Positions 44,608 to 56,605 are shown, counted from the stretch's first letter. The stretch: 64,000 bases of DNA from Panicum virgatum (GCF_016808335.1 NC_053149.1:22872451-22936450); one strand, 5' to 3'. The notes: generated by a model not told the origin, from the letters alone. A program made the numbers and translations.

Positions 44608-46388
44608 ATGGCACCCGCATCCGTGGCTCTCCACCCTCCAACGACCTCCTTCTCTTTCCCCGCCGGCGCCGGAGGGTGCAGCCGGCCCCGGTTTGGCCCA
44701 CCTGCGTCACCCGCACGGCTTGCCCCGGTTGCCACGAGTGTGGTCCCGCGCCGGCTCCTCCTTCCAGCGGCTGCCGGTGTTTGGGACTTCATCTCCGGCG
44801 GAGCGGGTGGGGCCGCCGCCGCGTCCCTCGCCGTCCGGCGAGGTATGCAGCTCTTCCGCCAGGTAGTTCATGGGGTCATTTCACCTGTTGTTCCCATTTA
44901 TGTTTTATAACTGCAGACGCAGAGGATTCGGGAGATTGTTACTTGTTTTCTTCTCGGTTGCATTGCAGGGAGATGTGGCTGGGTCGATGGCAGAATTCGA
45001 CAAGGCAATTGAGATGGATCCACGGCAGAAGCAATGTACGAGCCCCTAACCTCTGCTTTTGTTTGAGGTGTGCTTGCTTGTCAGTGTCATTGTGCCAGCT
45101 TTCGTGTATACATTACATTGCCGTCCTGGCCGTAGCTGCAGCTAACGCATTGCTGTTGCTGTAGATCTTTGGCAAAGGGGTCTGTCGTTATACTACCTCG
45201 ATAGGTGCGTCGAATGATTTGAATTGCGCTTAACAGTTAACATCCATGATCAAATGAGTAGTCTTTACATAAGAGCATTATATAATGTGGTATACATAAG
45301 AACATAGGTTCGAAGAAGGTGCAGAGCAGTTCAGGCTAGATGTTGCAGCTAATCCGAACGACACGGAAGAGTCCATATGGTGCTTTCTGTGTGAGGCTCA
45401 GCTATACGGCATCAAGGAAGCAAGGAAACAGTTCTTGGAGGCAAGTTATCAAAGGGCTGTAATCATCTACCAAACAAACTACAAACCTGACGTGCATTCA
45501 CTATTTTCAGGTTGGTTTGGACTCAAGACCTGTAATGCGTGAAGCATACATGCTGTTTAAAGATGGCGGAGATCCTGAAAAGGTTACTTTAGCTGAAGAC
45601 CTGAAGTATATAGTGCATATGCAATCTCTGTTACCTTAACTTGTTTTTTTAGTATTTCTTGATATTTCCTGATGTCTTTTATTTTTTGTTTTGGCTTCAG
45701 TTAGTAACAAGCTTTTCGAGTGGCACTGATGGTGAGGTCTTCTATTCTTCATTATATGCTGGACTTTACTATGAATCTCAGGTATGGGAAATAAGCCACA
45801 AGTTCAAATGCAAGAACACTTCCTAGTTTTATGCAAGAATCAATTTTTTTAGGATGGGATTCTTCCATTTCAAGCAGCCCATAATATTTTGTCTCTAAAT
45901 AGCTCCCGATGATCTAATATATTACAAAGGCTGTACTTTTCTAGTACAGAAAAAGACATGTAAGAATCCCAAATATCCATCGCAATTTCTTAATATACAT
46001 TGATAAGTTTTTTTCATGGATTACATATAGATATATCATCGGGTTGGTACATCTCTAGGAAGTGTATATAGTTCAACTATCTAACTGAACACTTCATTCG
46101 TACAGCAAATAGGCCAACAACAAAACTCTTGCATCAAATTTCTCATTCATAGCTGTTACAGTTAGAGTGCTCCCTTATTTTCCCAAACGTTCACATAAGT
46201 ACATAACCAATTTGTTAATGAGCTGCATTTGATGCTGAGCAGAAGAACGCGGAGAAGGCAAAATCTCATATCGTTGCAGCATGCAAGTCTCCGTACGGAT
46301 CAAGGTTCTGCTTTCCTCCCCCTGTGCTGGTGCACTTATTCAATCAGAGTTGGCATGCACGCTAACGATCCAATTGTCCACTGCCAGT
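44608..46388 (+). CDS. Chloroplast-targeted TPR-like protein
   Basis: Exons: 44608-44862, 44969-45035, 45165-45204, 45308-45440, 45511-45582, 45701-45781 and 46243-46304, plus a last exon near 46340-46390. The ATG at 44608 starts a Ser/Pro/Arg-rich, acid-poor leader (MAPASVALHPPTTSFSF), typical of a plastid transit peptide (~50 residues). The mature part has tetratricopeptide-like helices (GDVAGSMAEFDKAIEMDPRQ; YYLDRFEEGAEQFRLDVAAN) and continues to KAKSHIVAACKSPYGSR. It matches a conserved plant plastid TPR-like (NlpI-like) protein of unknown role. Intron 4 is of the rare GC-AG type (gag|gcaagt at 45441). The 3' end is uncertain. HCQCRNWDL with stop at ~46417 looks like the natural end, but the intron before it would be only ~43 bp. 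An alternative acceptor near 46390 gives another tail. Confidence 0.75.
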
Positions 46389-46419
46389 GCCGCAACTGGG
46401 ATCTATAGTGAAAGAGACC

Positions 46420-47649
46420 ATCAGCATCTTTCAAGCGGCGATGATTCCGGTCGGAGCCAACCAACAGACTGTAACATGGCAATGGGTGTTTTAATTTCTT
46501 CGAATGGTGCAGACTGTGAGGATGCTTGCAGCCGGATCCTCTTTGTTTGTAGGTATGTGTAGCCTCCACAGTTATACTTTCTTCAGGCAATGGCATGCCA
46601 ATGCCACAGCAGAGGATGAGCGAATGGACAAGAACGACCACAATGCATGTGCTGTATCGAAATTGTGACGAGTCTTGTACGCTGTTGCAAAACAAGAAGT
46701 GCGTGCCGTGTCTTTCTACGCGACTAGCTCCTGCCGTACGCCTTCATCCAGCACTCTTAACCAGCAAACTGAAGTTGCCTGTATGGAAATGGGGACCCTC
46801 ATCAGGCTCCATCATTTGATGATTTCGTACTGCCCATATGGTGGCGCGTAGGCATTTGCAGCTCTGCATGATTAATTGCAGCCGCAGTTTGTTCATGTTC
46901 CCTATTATATTTCTTCTAGTGTATTATCCTTGAACATTATCTCTCTCTTATCTCTCTCCACTTAAAATTATAGATAGACACATGACTTTTGGTATACGTG
47001 TAGATGTACATTATGTTTCGATACATATTAAAAATTGTACATCTATAAAAAAAATCAAAACAACTCATGATTTTAGACGGAGGGACTAATTTACACATGA
47101 TCTATACGTGGCTGTTATGTTCAATGAATGTACTGCATTTTCTTGTTTCTGGTACAAGTAGATCAGCATAAATTTACTCAAGCCAGCTGAAATGAACAAT
47201 AAAAAAAGCCTTTTATTATTATTGTTCCCTTTATTATTTTGGAATGAAGAGGGACGACGTCACCTTTCGACCGTCAATCCCTCACAAAGGAGCAACAACA
47301 AAGTACATACAAAGAACAAAAAAAGGATGGGTGGGGGAGTGAGATCAACTGACCTCCGATCATGGAGCCTACCACAAATCACAGAAAAGATAAGTTTCAC
47401 AACCTGACATGACCAAGATCTACGATGCTGCGGCGCAACGGAGGAGAACAAAGAGGATGGAGGCACTAATCCACACCCCATCGCAAGATCACAGAATCTT
47501 GAGATAGGCCCCTCCCCTCCCTATCTTATCCAGGTGAAGATAAACTGGAGAAACTTGTATGGTTGGATTGTAATGTTGGGTACTTGGTGTGCAGGTGTGA
47601 GGTGTGTGTGTGTATGTACATCGTTGGTTTGGAGTTGTATGCAGGGTTC
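46420..47649. other. Intergenic with a Stowaway-like terminus
   Basis: Convergent intergenic region between the TPR and GATA genes. Near 47082-47094 'tagacggagggact' resembles a Stowaway MITE end, but its partner was not found. A (tg)n run lies at 47600-47616 in the 3' flank of the GATA gene. Confidence 0.35.
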
Positions 47650-49417
47650 TTAGCCATGTAGCAATGTGGATGTGGGTGAGGAAGACAGGGTCATGAGCAA
47701 CAACGCAGCCTCCTCCACTCCCATTAGGAGCCTCCGTTTCTGCACCGCCTGCAAGTTGCTGCTCCCGCTGCTGCTGCTGCTACTGTCTTTTACTTCAGTT
47801 TTGACCTCACCATTATGTTGCTGTCGCAGCTGCTGTTGCTGCTTGTGGTCTAGGCCAAGCTCTTGCCTCCTCTTCTTCCGGTACCGGATCCCGCAAGCAT
47901 TGCAAAGCGACTGCAAAACAGAATTGAAAGAGCGAAAAGGTGGAATTAACCATCACATGTGTTTTATACAAAACTGAAAACTCAGCTCTTAGACTGTTTG
48001 TCCTCAAAGTTTTTAGTCTTTCTCTTTGCGCGCAATTCGGTCACCGGCAACGCAATGTTGGAAAAGTGGAGGATAGAAATGAAAAATAATCAAAAGCTAT
48101 GAGAATCAAAATGGATAAAGTATCTTTCTCCCGGCACACCATTGGCCCGGTGGTTAGCACTGCTGCAAGGAACAGCTCACCTAACCAACAAGTTGGAACC
48201 CAATTGAATACAGAGAAATGTCAACAAGACAAGTCATATTAGCACAATAGACCAAATCCCAACTCACCATCCCCTGTCCCAAATCCTACAAAATGTCTTT
48301 GTAACTACAGACTGCAAAGATAATTTCATAGTCCCTGTTTGAATTGATAAAGCACTGAATTCCAAAAAACAGAAAGAGTATAAAACAGTTTTATATTTTC
48401 ATCATCTTACAAAATCTACATTACAAATTTTGCAAAAGTAAGATAGATTACCACGGAATTTAATAGATCAGGTGTCATGCTTCTCAATTGCAAACTAGTA
48501 TCTCAATTGTCCATTCCAATTTAAACATATGGCTATAAGAGTAAGAGGAAACTTCGTGGAATAGAACTCCAAGCTCTCAGAAGATGGTACTGTCAACCTC
48601 TTGTATAAGGAATTCAAAAACTTAAAAGACCTGGAGCGCACAGGTTAGATTTGGTGGAATGTGGGTCGATCATTAGCTGTATCTGATTAGTGATTAAACA
48701 TGCTGCTCGTGCTGGAGCGCACAAGTTTGACTAGGTCCTTGCAGCTGCTGCCTCGATTTCATCGCACTGTACGTTGGAGATCAAATTTCAGCTCGACATT
48801 CGCTAACCACAGATCATCATGCATCCTGCTTTTAAGAAACACAGATTCCATCCGCCATGTTTGTACCATCTATTCATTTGATCGTATTCGTAAAAAGAAT
48901 CTATTGATGAGCAGATAGCATCTATCCAAACGGGCGCGATCGATCGATTATTCAGCAGTAGTACGAAGCTGCAGTAAGATGATCACACAACCTACTGCAA
49001 AACAGCGCCAAGTATTTGCAGGACAAGGGGAATCGTCGCGTACCTAGAGCTAGGCGTCGATCAAGATCAGCAGCGAATTCAGCGGCTAGGAATCAGAACC
49101 CCCAACCTGATCGGACCTTATCCTGACGAACAGTACCGAGCAGCGCAAAACAAGAAAGAAAAGAACAGGGGAGGGGAGGCGATGAGGATGAACTCACCCT
49201 GGGCCCGGTCGGGCCGCTGCGCCACATGGGCGTAGTGGTGGCGCGGCATTCGACGCAGCCCCTCGCGCCTCTCTCCGCCACCGCGATGCCGTCGATCTGC
49301 AGCAGACAACGAAGCGTAGGCGAGGTCGGCCATAAGATCGCAGGACGCGGCGGCAGATTAAACAAGGGCAAGAGAGCTAGCCGGCGGGTGGACCTCACTG
49401 CGATCGGCCGAACCCAT
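47650..49417 (-). CDS. B-class GATA transcription factor with LLM domain
   Basis: Exons (minus): 49417-49394, 49296-49198 and 47910-47650, 127 residues. Exon 1 encodes MGSADRSE, exon 2 IDGIAVAERGARGC to TGPR, exon 3 SLCNACGIRYRKKRR onward. The zinc finger is C-x2-C-x18-C-x2-C (CVEC ... CNAC), split by a 1.29 kb intron in the usual place for plant GATA genes. It is followed by a basic tail, a Gln/Ser-rich stretch and a C-terminal EEAALLLMTLS. This Leu-Leu-Met motif defines LLM-domain B-GATAs, small nuclear regulators of greening, flowering and cytokinin/light responses in known plants. The short size places it with the GATA15/16/17-type, not the long GNC/GNL type. The finger has TTTPMWRSGP, where most relatives have WRGGP. 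Confidence 0.9.
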
Positions 49418-49559
49418 CGGCGCCGGCGGCAGCAGAGGACAGCCTCGATCCGTGGCCGGATCGCTTGGAGAAATTTGGTTCCTGCTCTGGTCTCTGGGTT
49501 GCTCTGTTTCTTGGAAGCGTGTAGTAGAGACTAGAGAGTAGAGGGAGTAGTTGCGGGGA

Positions 49560-51497
49560 AGGGAAGAGGGGAGGGGAGGGGACTAGATGGGTTGGAAAGA
49601 AAGAGAGGCCTACGCATGGATCACGTACGCGAGCGGGAGATAAGCAGGGGACGTGACGTGGCTTTTGCGGCTGGCCAGGGAAAGATTTTGCTTCTGAATT
49701 TTGTCTGGTCGGATCTGAAAAGCAGGGCCAGCTTCCTGCCATTTTCAGCAAAATTGGAGAACCCATGCTACCTGAATACCTACCTGATGAATAAAGGATC
49801 CACTTTTTCTTCCACATGAACATAGCAGTATTGTTGGGGGAAATCGTTTTATCTTGATGACACTGACAAAATTAAACTGCCGAAGGCGCATCTTTAAAGT
49901 TGTGTGCTGAAGTAAATCATATATAACTCCTATTTGGCTAATGTCAGCTTCAGAGCCCTCTAGTAACTGTCTCGCTCGGTCAGCGTTCGTACAGCACCTT
50001 CACAAGCTTCCAACGCAAATATTGCAACTTTTAGTGTAGCTTCAAAGCTTCCATAACAAAATTTAGAACGTTCAACTAGAAGGCTTCCACATCCATTCAA
50101 ATTTCTGAATCAAGCTAAGTTTCTGATACCATCACCTCAATAACTTGGCTGATGCCTCAACTTTCACCTATAGGAATACCAAACATAGAATTTTCAACAT
50201 CCTATTGATTTGAAATGGTATTTTACAATTTTGGTCCTTTTCTTATCCTATTGATTTCTTGACACTTTTTCAACATCTATTGAGTTGCCGGTTCATAAAA
50301 TTTCTTGCGACCTTGCCGCCAATGTTCCATTAAATGAGTATTAGATAGTGTGTCATAGACAAGGTATATCTAGTGTCCTCAAGTCAACAGGCCATAAATC
50401 AGAGCAGCCCCAGTTATAGGATTGATTTGAAAAGAATTTATCCATACACACATACATAATTACTTATTAATTCGCTTGTAACCTTGCCAGCCACCACCAC
50501 AAAAAAGAATTTCATACGTGCAAAAGCCACATTTCGAAAACATTAACGCAGGTCCAAAATTCAAACAGTGTTCTACTCAATGATACAAAATTTAATTCAA
50601 TGAACTAATCTGTTAAGTTCCCTTAAAAAAAGAACTAATCTGTTAACTCATCCATGGAACACCAGAAAACCTATGTTTTGAGAAAGAAAAAGAAAAGAAA
50701 CTAAAAAGGCATCAAATACCTTGTCATTTTTGTTGCAGTTACACAGCTTAAAATACTGAAGTAACTATAAAGCGTCAAAGCGCAGGACCGAACAGAGTAG
50801 GTCAGTCAGCCATCGATGACGGCAGGATGATGTCATGGCTTACCGGTCATCACATTAGCTTGCGGCTCACGCGCTATCAGCAGCTAGGTTTTATACCTTG
50901 CACAGACGGTCACTCTTTCATTTATATAAAACAGAATGATCTAACCTGTTCTTTTATGTTGGCATGGTAGTCTGGTGTTCTCATTTTTTTTCGAGCTTTG
51001 CTTTAACTTGTCGTGTAGCACTTGAATAAACCAATGCGATATCCTGTAGAACATGAAACACAAAAGATAAAAAAAAGGCTCGCTTGAACATAAACGCGAA
51101 CCAGATTGAGATTATTTTTTGGTTGAAATATTCAATCCTGGGAAAGTTTTATTTGGAGATTCAAAGTTTATCTGACTGGCTCAAAATTCTGAATTAATTG
51201 ACATACAAGCATCTATAGCTGCAAAATTAAGCGCTGTTTCAAGTTTCAAGCATGATAGTTGAAGGAATCTATTTCGTTTTCAGAGTAGCAGTTCTTTTTT
51301 TAAAAAAAAATCTTTCTTGCTGATTTCTCATTCTTCCACGAGAAACACGAGAATCTGTGTACGAATCTCACCGTCCACTAGGGCGTGTTTCTTCACTTTT
51401 TGGATCAGCATGATGTCCTATAGTCAACTCCCAGCAGTTCTCTGTTTGATTGCTCCAAGGAAACCACTAGAGCCTCTCTGTACCTGTGCGAGTATCT
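49560..51497. other. Upstream flank of the GATA gene; otherwise nothing recognised
   Basis: 49418-49650 is a G/A-rich leader and promoter candidate for the GATA gene (ggggaggggaggggac). The rest is AT-rich with no gene, TIR or LTR that I can support. Confidence 0.35.
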
Positions 51498-51505
51498 CTC
51501 CTCTT

Positions 51506-52458
51506 TATGGCTGGGCATATTACCCGAAACCCGAACCCCGAACCCGAAAAACCCGAGCCCGAACCCGAAAAACCCGAGCCCGAAAAACCCGAACATAATT
51601 TCGGGTAGCAAGCCACGGTACCCGAAATTATTACGGGTAATTCGGGTTTAGTATCCCGGTACCCGAATAACCCGAAAGCCCGAATTTTATTCAACGTGTT
51701 GTAGGAGCCTAACATCTAGCGGCCCAACATTTCATCCCGGCCCACTTAACCACGCCCCCCAAGTAACCCTATCCACTCACCTGCCTTATCTTCTCCCTGC
51801 GCTCCTCCCATCTCATGCTTTCCGCCGCCGCCGTCGTCCGCCCGTCTGCCCAGACCATGGCAGAAGCTAGGACCTCTAGCGGAAGCAGGCTGCAAATCTC
51901 CCTCATGCACATGCTCATCCACGAGGGGCGAGGCCACAGCGCGCCTTGGCCCTGTGCTCCTTCCGCTGCAGCTTGCCCCCCTCGGTCTGGGCTCCTTCCG
52001 CTGCATCTTGCCTCCCTCGGTCATCGTCCTGCTGCTTGGTGTCAATCGAGAGGATGGCTGCAAGTACCACTGGACCAGGTTCCGATTGAAGTTGTCTTTG
52101 ATTTTTTTGGGCATCGATTTGTAAACAATTTAATGCTACTGCTCCACTATTCTTGCTGATGTGAGATCTACTGCCTTTATTTTGTGTAGTTAGCTTGTTG
52201 TGCAATTTTATTTACTAATCGACTTTATTTTTAATTTCTTTTCTTATTCCTGCAAAGATGATACAAATTTAGGAAGCATCTCACAAATTCTCGGGTAGTT
52301 CGGGGATACCCGAACCCGAACCCGAATTTTCGGGTACCCGAATTGTCGGGTTCTTCTTTTTTCATGCAAATTTCGGGTAGCAATTTTGAAAATCCGAAAT
52401 TCTTAATACCCGAAATACCCGACCCGAAATTTTCGGGTAACCCGAATGCCCACCCATG
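51506..52458. mobile_element. Non-autonomous hAT element rich in CCCGAA repeats
   Basis: It is flanked by an exact 8 bp duplication ctcctctt (51498-51505, 52459-52466), the hAT length. The ends are tatggctgggcatattaccc and, inverted, catgggtgggcattcgggtt. Both subterminal regions are arrays of acccgaa/ttcgggt in both orientations (51533-51680, 52290-52445). The 953 bp interior encodes no transposase. Confidence 0.85.
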
Positions 52459-52469
52459 CTCCTCTTCCA

Positions 52470-53332
52470 CCAGGACATATTCTCTTTGCTTTTCAACACA
52501 TATCCTTCCCCCTAGCAAAGGGCCTAATTGCCCTCAAAAAAAGAAGCAAAGGGCCTAATTGCAAAGTATGTTTTTCCTCTGAATTATCGCCAGGTGTACT
52601 ATTATATAGGACTAATCGGCGGGGGTGGTGAAAACAAACCGACGATTAGAGCATCACGTTCCAAATTTTTGTTCCAAACCTGAGAAAAAAAAGTGAGTGA
52701 TTGGAGCACGCGTTGGCAGCTGATCTACATATCCATCAGACCCCACTCCTTTCCGAGACCATACCAACTCCCCAGCCAAAACAAGGCTTGAGCAAGAGCC
52801 CTCAACCAGGAAATTTGATACGGCGGCAGGATCCAAAGGGATAAGAAGATAGCCATCATCATCATCATCATCCATTAAACGCGCGAAGCTTAATCAACAA
52901 ACTGATCAAAGGCTACAAAGGCTACAGCAAGTCGTCCCTCCTGCCCTCCACCAGGTCCACCACGCTCCTCGCCTTTCAGGTGTATAAAAATATGACATCT
53001 TGTATGAAACTCTTCTTCTAATTAATCAGCAGGTTTGGTGATGTGATGACCAAGCCGTTTGTACTTTGAAGAGCACAAAAGCAAAGCCATCGCAACTTAC
53101 AAAGCTCCCAACTGTCAGCCGCCCATATGCGCGCCAATCAACCCCAGCACGGGTGGGTCTCAGAGTTTTTCTAAGTTTTTCTAAACTCCGGTGATGATTG
53201 GGCGGGGAGAAAGGAGATAGGAGATGGGAGGTGAAGGTCAATAATGGGCTGGGCACCGTACCAAACGCAGTAGAGCAGGCCAGGGCACAATAACATCACA
53301 CCATCCTCGCTTGTAGCGCTGCCGAATGATGA
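52470..53332. other. Intergenic; nothing certain
   Basis: A minus-strand patch at 52875-52700 (MDDDDDDGYLLIPLDPAAVS) could be an exon, but it is unrecognised. Confidence 0.3.
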
Positions 53333-53449
53333 TTAGCACCACGGGAGCATGGGAATCTTCTCAGAAACAGGGAGGATCACCCCTCCCATGATTGGGATCA
53401 CGCTGGAAAGATGCACCGTGTTCTTCCCTGCAGAAGGTGACTTCTTTGC
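53333..53449 (-). CDS. Possible terminal exon of an unknown gene
   Basis: After a good acceptor (ccttgtcag, read minus) the frame AKKSPSAGKNTVHLSSVIPI continues to MLPWC and a TAA at 53335-53333. No upstream exon can be joined with confidence and the protein is not recognised. It may be a gene fragment, like its neighbours. Confidence 0.25.
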   Translation of the reverse strand, partial: AKKSPSAGKNTVHLSSVIPIMGGVILPVSEKIPMLPWC

Positions 53450-53797
53450 CTGACAAGGGACAAACAGCTTGGGTATAGTTAAACTGCAACGGAAGCTACA
53501 GAAAAAAGTGGTCAGTCTGACGAACATGCAACACCAATGTAAAGATCAGACCATGCATGTTTTTTCCACCGGCAGTTTTTTCCTGATCGATTTTCAGGTA
53601 GTGAACACTATCTTTTACAGCACAGCAGAGGCCATGAAGCAAACCAACCTTCCTCTTCTCTCCGAACAGGGAATATAACAAAAGCTCATGCTACAGGCTA
53701 AAGGACAATTCAGGAGTTTTAACATCGACAACACAAGCGAAAAGATACACATTCAGTTCATGCGTCAACTGCATGAGCAAAATAGCAGCACAGCTAA

Positions 53798-54138
53798 CCC
53801 CTTGTTCAGATGCAAAATTCAAAATTTCAAAACTATCATATTGAATGAGAATTTTACCTGCATGGAGTATTAAATTTAGACGAAATAAAAAAACCAATTG
53901 CATAGTTTACTTGTAAATTACGAGACAAATCTAATGAGCCTAATTAGACCATGATTAGACATTAAATTGCTACAGTAATTGCTGCAGTAAACATATGCTA
54001 ATGACAGATTAATTAGGCTTATTAGATTCGTCTCGCGATTTACGGACGAAATCTGTAATTAATTTTGTGATTAGTCTATATTTAATACTTCAAATGTAAA
54101 AAGATTCTTTTTCAAAAAATTTACGGGATGCATAGGGC
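53798..54138. mobile_element. PIF/Harbinger-type MITE (diverged)
   Basis: It is flanked by TAA (53795-53797, 54139-54141). The interior has the hallmark phrases of a common grass MITE, gcgagacgaatctaatgagc-like (53918 region) and its inverted partner attagattcgtctcgcgatt (54022). It is related to the intact copy at 56788-57121 but its termini have decayed. Confidence 0.65.
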
Positions 54139-54354
54139 TAATTCAGCAAATTCTGGCTCCGCTTTCAGTGTGCCCACTGGCCAACCGTTATAGACTACCT
54201 GAATTCAGACTGAAAGGCCCCAATCCAGATAGCTAGGGCACATTTTCCGAATATGCATATGACCATCCGTGCAAAAAGAACAGACAAAACATCACCTTCA
54301 GTGAAAGCATACCAAGATAGGCAGAAGATCACACAGTTTAAACCACTACTGATG

Positions 54355-54618
54355 CGAACGGACCAAGGTCCGGTGGCTAGCTCCGGCAATGGCCGAGCTG
54401 CCCACCAGCGTTCGAATCCCAGTCTGGGCGTTCGCTGGTGTCGCACGAGGGGGTCGGGGTGTGTGCGTGTGTATAGGTGTGTGTGTGTGCGTGTATAAGC
54501 CCCGGTAGGCGCGTCCTCGGACTTCACGGTAGGTCATCTACGTTGAGCGTACGGTCAGCGTGGGTGCTCAACTTGATTTTTTAAATACCGGCCAGTGCTC
54601 CTGGCAATGTTCAAAAAA
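54355..54618 (+). mobile_element. tRNA-derived SINE
   Basis: It is flanked by an exact 15 bp duplication aaaccactactgatg (54340-54354, 54619-54633). The head has an A-box-like ggtggctagctccggcaatgg and a B box cgttcgaatccc (~54411-54422). The body has a (tg)n run (~54457-54495), and the tail is a short poly-A (54613-54618). These match plant RNA polymerase III SINEs. It inserted just downstream of the importin-alpha fragment. Confidence 0.85.
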
Positions 54619-54652
54619 AAACCACTACTGATGAGAAGCATACCTTCAGGCT

Positions 54653-55618
54653 TTACCCAAAGTCGCAATCCCCTGGTCGAGCAAAGAAATCAAAATTACG
54701 AGGGTGATCTTCTGCTAACCCTAACAAAGGATCATCCCAGGGCATGTTCATGGCAATATCTTCCTTCGACCAGTATGTATCGAGCATACAAGCAGCCATC
54801 TCAACTATCCTGCTGTTGTCATGGTTCTGGAGATTTTCAATCTTGTCCAACCATCCATTATCTTCAATCATATGTGCATACATGTTGACATTGCAACCAC
54901 ATGGGGACTTCTTGGCCTCCCTGTTGGCGCACAATCCGAGCCAACACACGATTGTGCTTGACCGCGCGGCACGAGGAGGGGCTCGATGCTGCACCTCCTA
55001 CGTGAAGCGGTCAGATCGGTTAGAGGGATCGCTTAGACCGGTCACTCGGGTGAATCGGCGAAGTCCGACGAACGCTCACCCGGGAGGGACCCCGCCAGGG
55101 CAAGCGCACGCAGGGTTGCTCTAGGGTCGGCATGCCACCTAAAATGCCTTCAGACGTCGCGGAAACGCAAGAAGAACAGCAGATAAAGGTTGGAAGAGCT
55201 AGAGTTTGGGGAAGACAAAAAGTAATGCAAAGTAATGTATTGATATGTTTTTGATCGATTGGATGCCTCAATCGGTCGTGACCCTTTATATTTATATGGT
55301 GGGATGAACTTACACTGCAAGGAATCTCTTTTACATATCTAAATCTACAAAAAAAAATCTAATTGTACTTGGACTCCTCTCGGACCGGTCAGACCGGTCG
55401 GACTTACCAGTCAGACCGGTCGGGCTCCTGCTGGACAGACTACAACAGCAGACCGGTCAGACCGCTTGGTCAGACCGGTTACGGTCAATTTTGATCGTCA
55501 ACACTCCCCAACCTTCAAGATATTATCAAGGCCCTCCAAACAAACCATCAACATGCTACTGTCTGAATAGCTAAGGAAATCACAAAATGCCTTGATGCAA
55601 TCCTGGCTTACAAGATAC
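54653..55618 (-). pseudogene. Importin-alpha 3' exon fragment split by a solo LTR
   Basis: Minus strand. After an acceptor (tttctag, 55622-55619) the exon reads YLVSQDCIKAFCDFLSYSDS and LEGLDNILKVGE. It is interrupted at 55503-54922 by a solo LTR and resumes KKSPCGCNVNMYAHMIED, LDKIENLQNHDNSRIVEMAA, to CDFG and TAA at 54655-54653. This is the last armadillo repeat and C-terminus of importin-alpha, the nuclear import receptor for NLS cargoes (family KIENLQSHDN). Upstream exons (IBB and most ARM repeats) are absent; a PPR fragment lies there instead. LTR insertion inside the coding exon plus the missing 5' part make it a dead fragment. Confidence 0.85.
54922..55503 (-). repeat. Solo LTR inserted in the importin-alpha exon
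   Basis: 582 bp, plus strand tgttggcgc...cgtcaaca (TGTTG...CAACA ends), with perfect 5 bp duplication CTCCC (54917-54921, 55504-55508). On the minus strand a TATA box (tataaatataaagg, ~55285-55298) marks the transcription direction. U3 carries multiple ccggtc(t/a)gacc repeats (55380-55490). No internal element remains. Confidence 0.9.
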
Positions 55619-55667
55619 CTAGAAAACAAACGTTTTGTTAGTAAAGAAATGGGTAATTGCTTGAATT

Positions 55668-55760
55668 AATGCTCGCGTCCGGGTTCGTGCCCTCCGCGTT
55701 CGTCTCCAACTGCCTCCTCCAGATGTATGCCCGCTGCGCGGGCGCTGCCCGCGCGCAAGG
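55668..55760 (+). pseudogene. 93 bp fragment copied from the MEF13-like PPR gene
   Basis: It reads SGFVPSAFVSNCLLQMYARC and AGAARAQGV, matching residues ~44-75 of the intact PPR gene at 61283 (SGFVPTVFVSNCLLQMYARC). The DNA match to ~61410-61503 is about 94% by eye and stops sharply on both sides. Same orientation, ~5.7 kb apart. Confidence 0.9.
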
Positions 55761-56218
55761 TGTTCTTTTGATTCAACAATTTGGGAAAAAGATCAGTGGA
55801 TGGATATTATTTATCGTTGGAGATTCGAATGTGATTCAAGTTTCAGTTTCAGGTGCTACGAAATTACACAACTTTTTATGTGGCTGGGAAGGTCAAATTA
55901 AAATTTCAGGTCCAGAGACTGTAAAAGATTGCCTGTACTGTAGGCTCTCAACCGTTTAGTTTTCGGCTAATGGCACTTGTAAGTTGCAACTGGTCCATTT
56001 GTGGTCCTTCTTTATAAATTTGACGTGCAAAACCAATGGCGACTAAACTGGCTGCACTCGACACGCAATGCAATCTCAAGTAGTACCGTACTACGTAAAG
56101 TTCATTTTCACGTCAGCCAAAGCAGGTGTACAAGGCAACCAGGCTTCTTGAGAATTCAGTGTGTTCCCCTACTTAACTTGGTGCGTTTCCACGTGATTGT
56201 AAATTTGGTAAATTTCTT

Positions 56219-56605
56219 ATGAGCCATTGGCTAAAACTTAAATCCCTGATCTGCCACCTAAAAAACTCATATCCTTCACATGCCATCCGTGCTATGGCGA
56301 TGAATGTTTTGTATGTAAATTGCCTCCCTTTAAGTTCGCATCGCAGCGTTAGAACATCCGTGCTATGCTGTGTGGTGTGATCAGAGTTCAGAGACGATGA
56401 AAACGTCCATGGTTTTTGGATCGGTGGCAACTGAACACGACAACAGCAGCGCCTCGCAACTAACGGTGGGGGCAAATGGGTCCTTTAATTTTGAGGTGTA
56501 GCAAAGACTACCGGAATCAAATTAATCTTGGCATGCAATGGCATAGGAAGGATATGAGTTTTTTAGGTGGCAGATTAGGGATTTAAGTTTTAGCCAATGG
56601 CTCAT
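56219..56605. mobile_element. MITE with ~70 bp terminal inverted repeats
   Basis: atgagccattggctaaaact at 56219 recurs inverted at 56605. The match continues for ~70 bp (cttaaatccctgatctgcca / ttaggtggcagattagggat). The interior is ~240 bp non-coding. The target duplication is unclear. TIR length suggests a MULE-type MITE. Confidence 0.7.

Noticed and set aside
51533..51680. Telomere-like repeat array
   Set aside because: The unit is ACCCGAA in both orientations, not the plant telomere TTTAGGG, and it lies inside a hAT element.
54405..54425. tRNA gene suggested by a B-box cgttcgaatccc
   Set aside because: No cloverleaf fits. A 15 bp target duplication and poly-A tail show it is a SINE.
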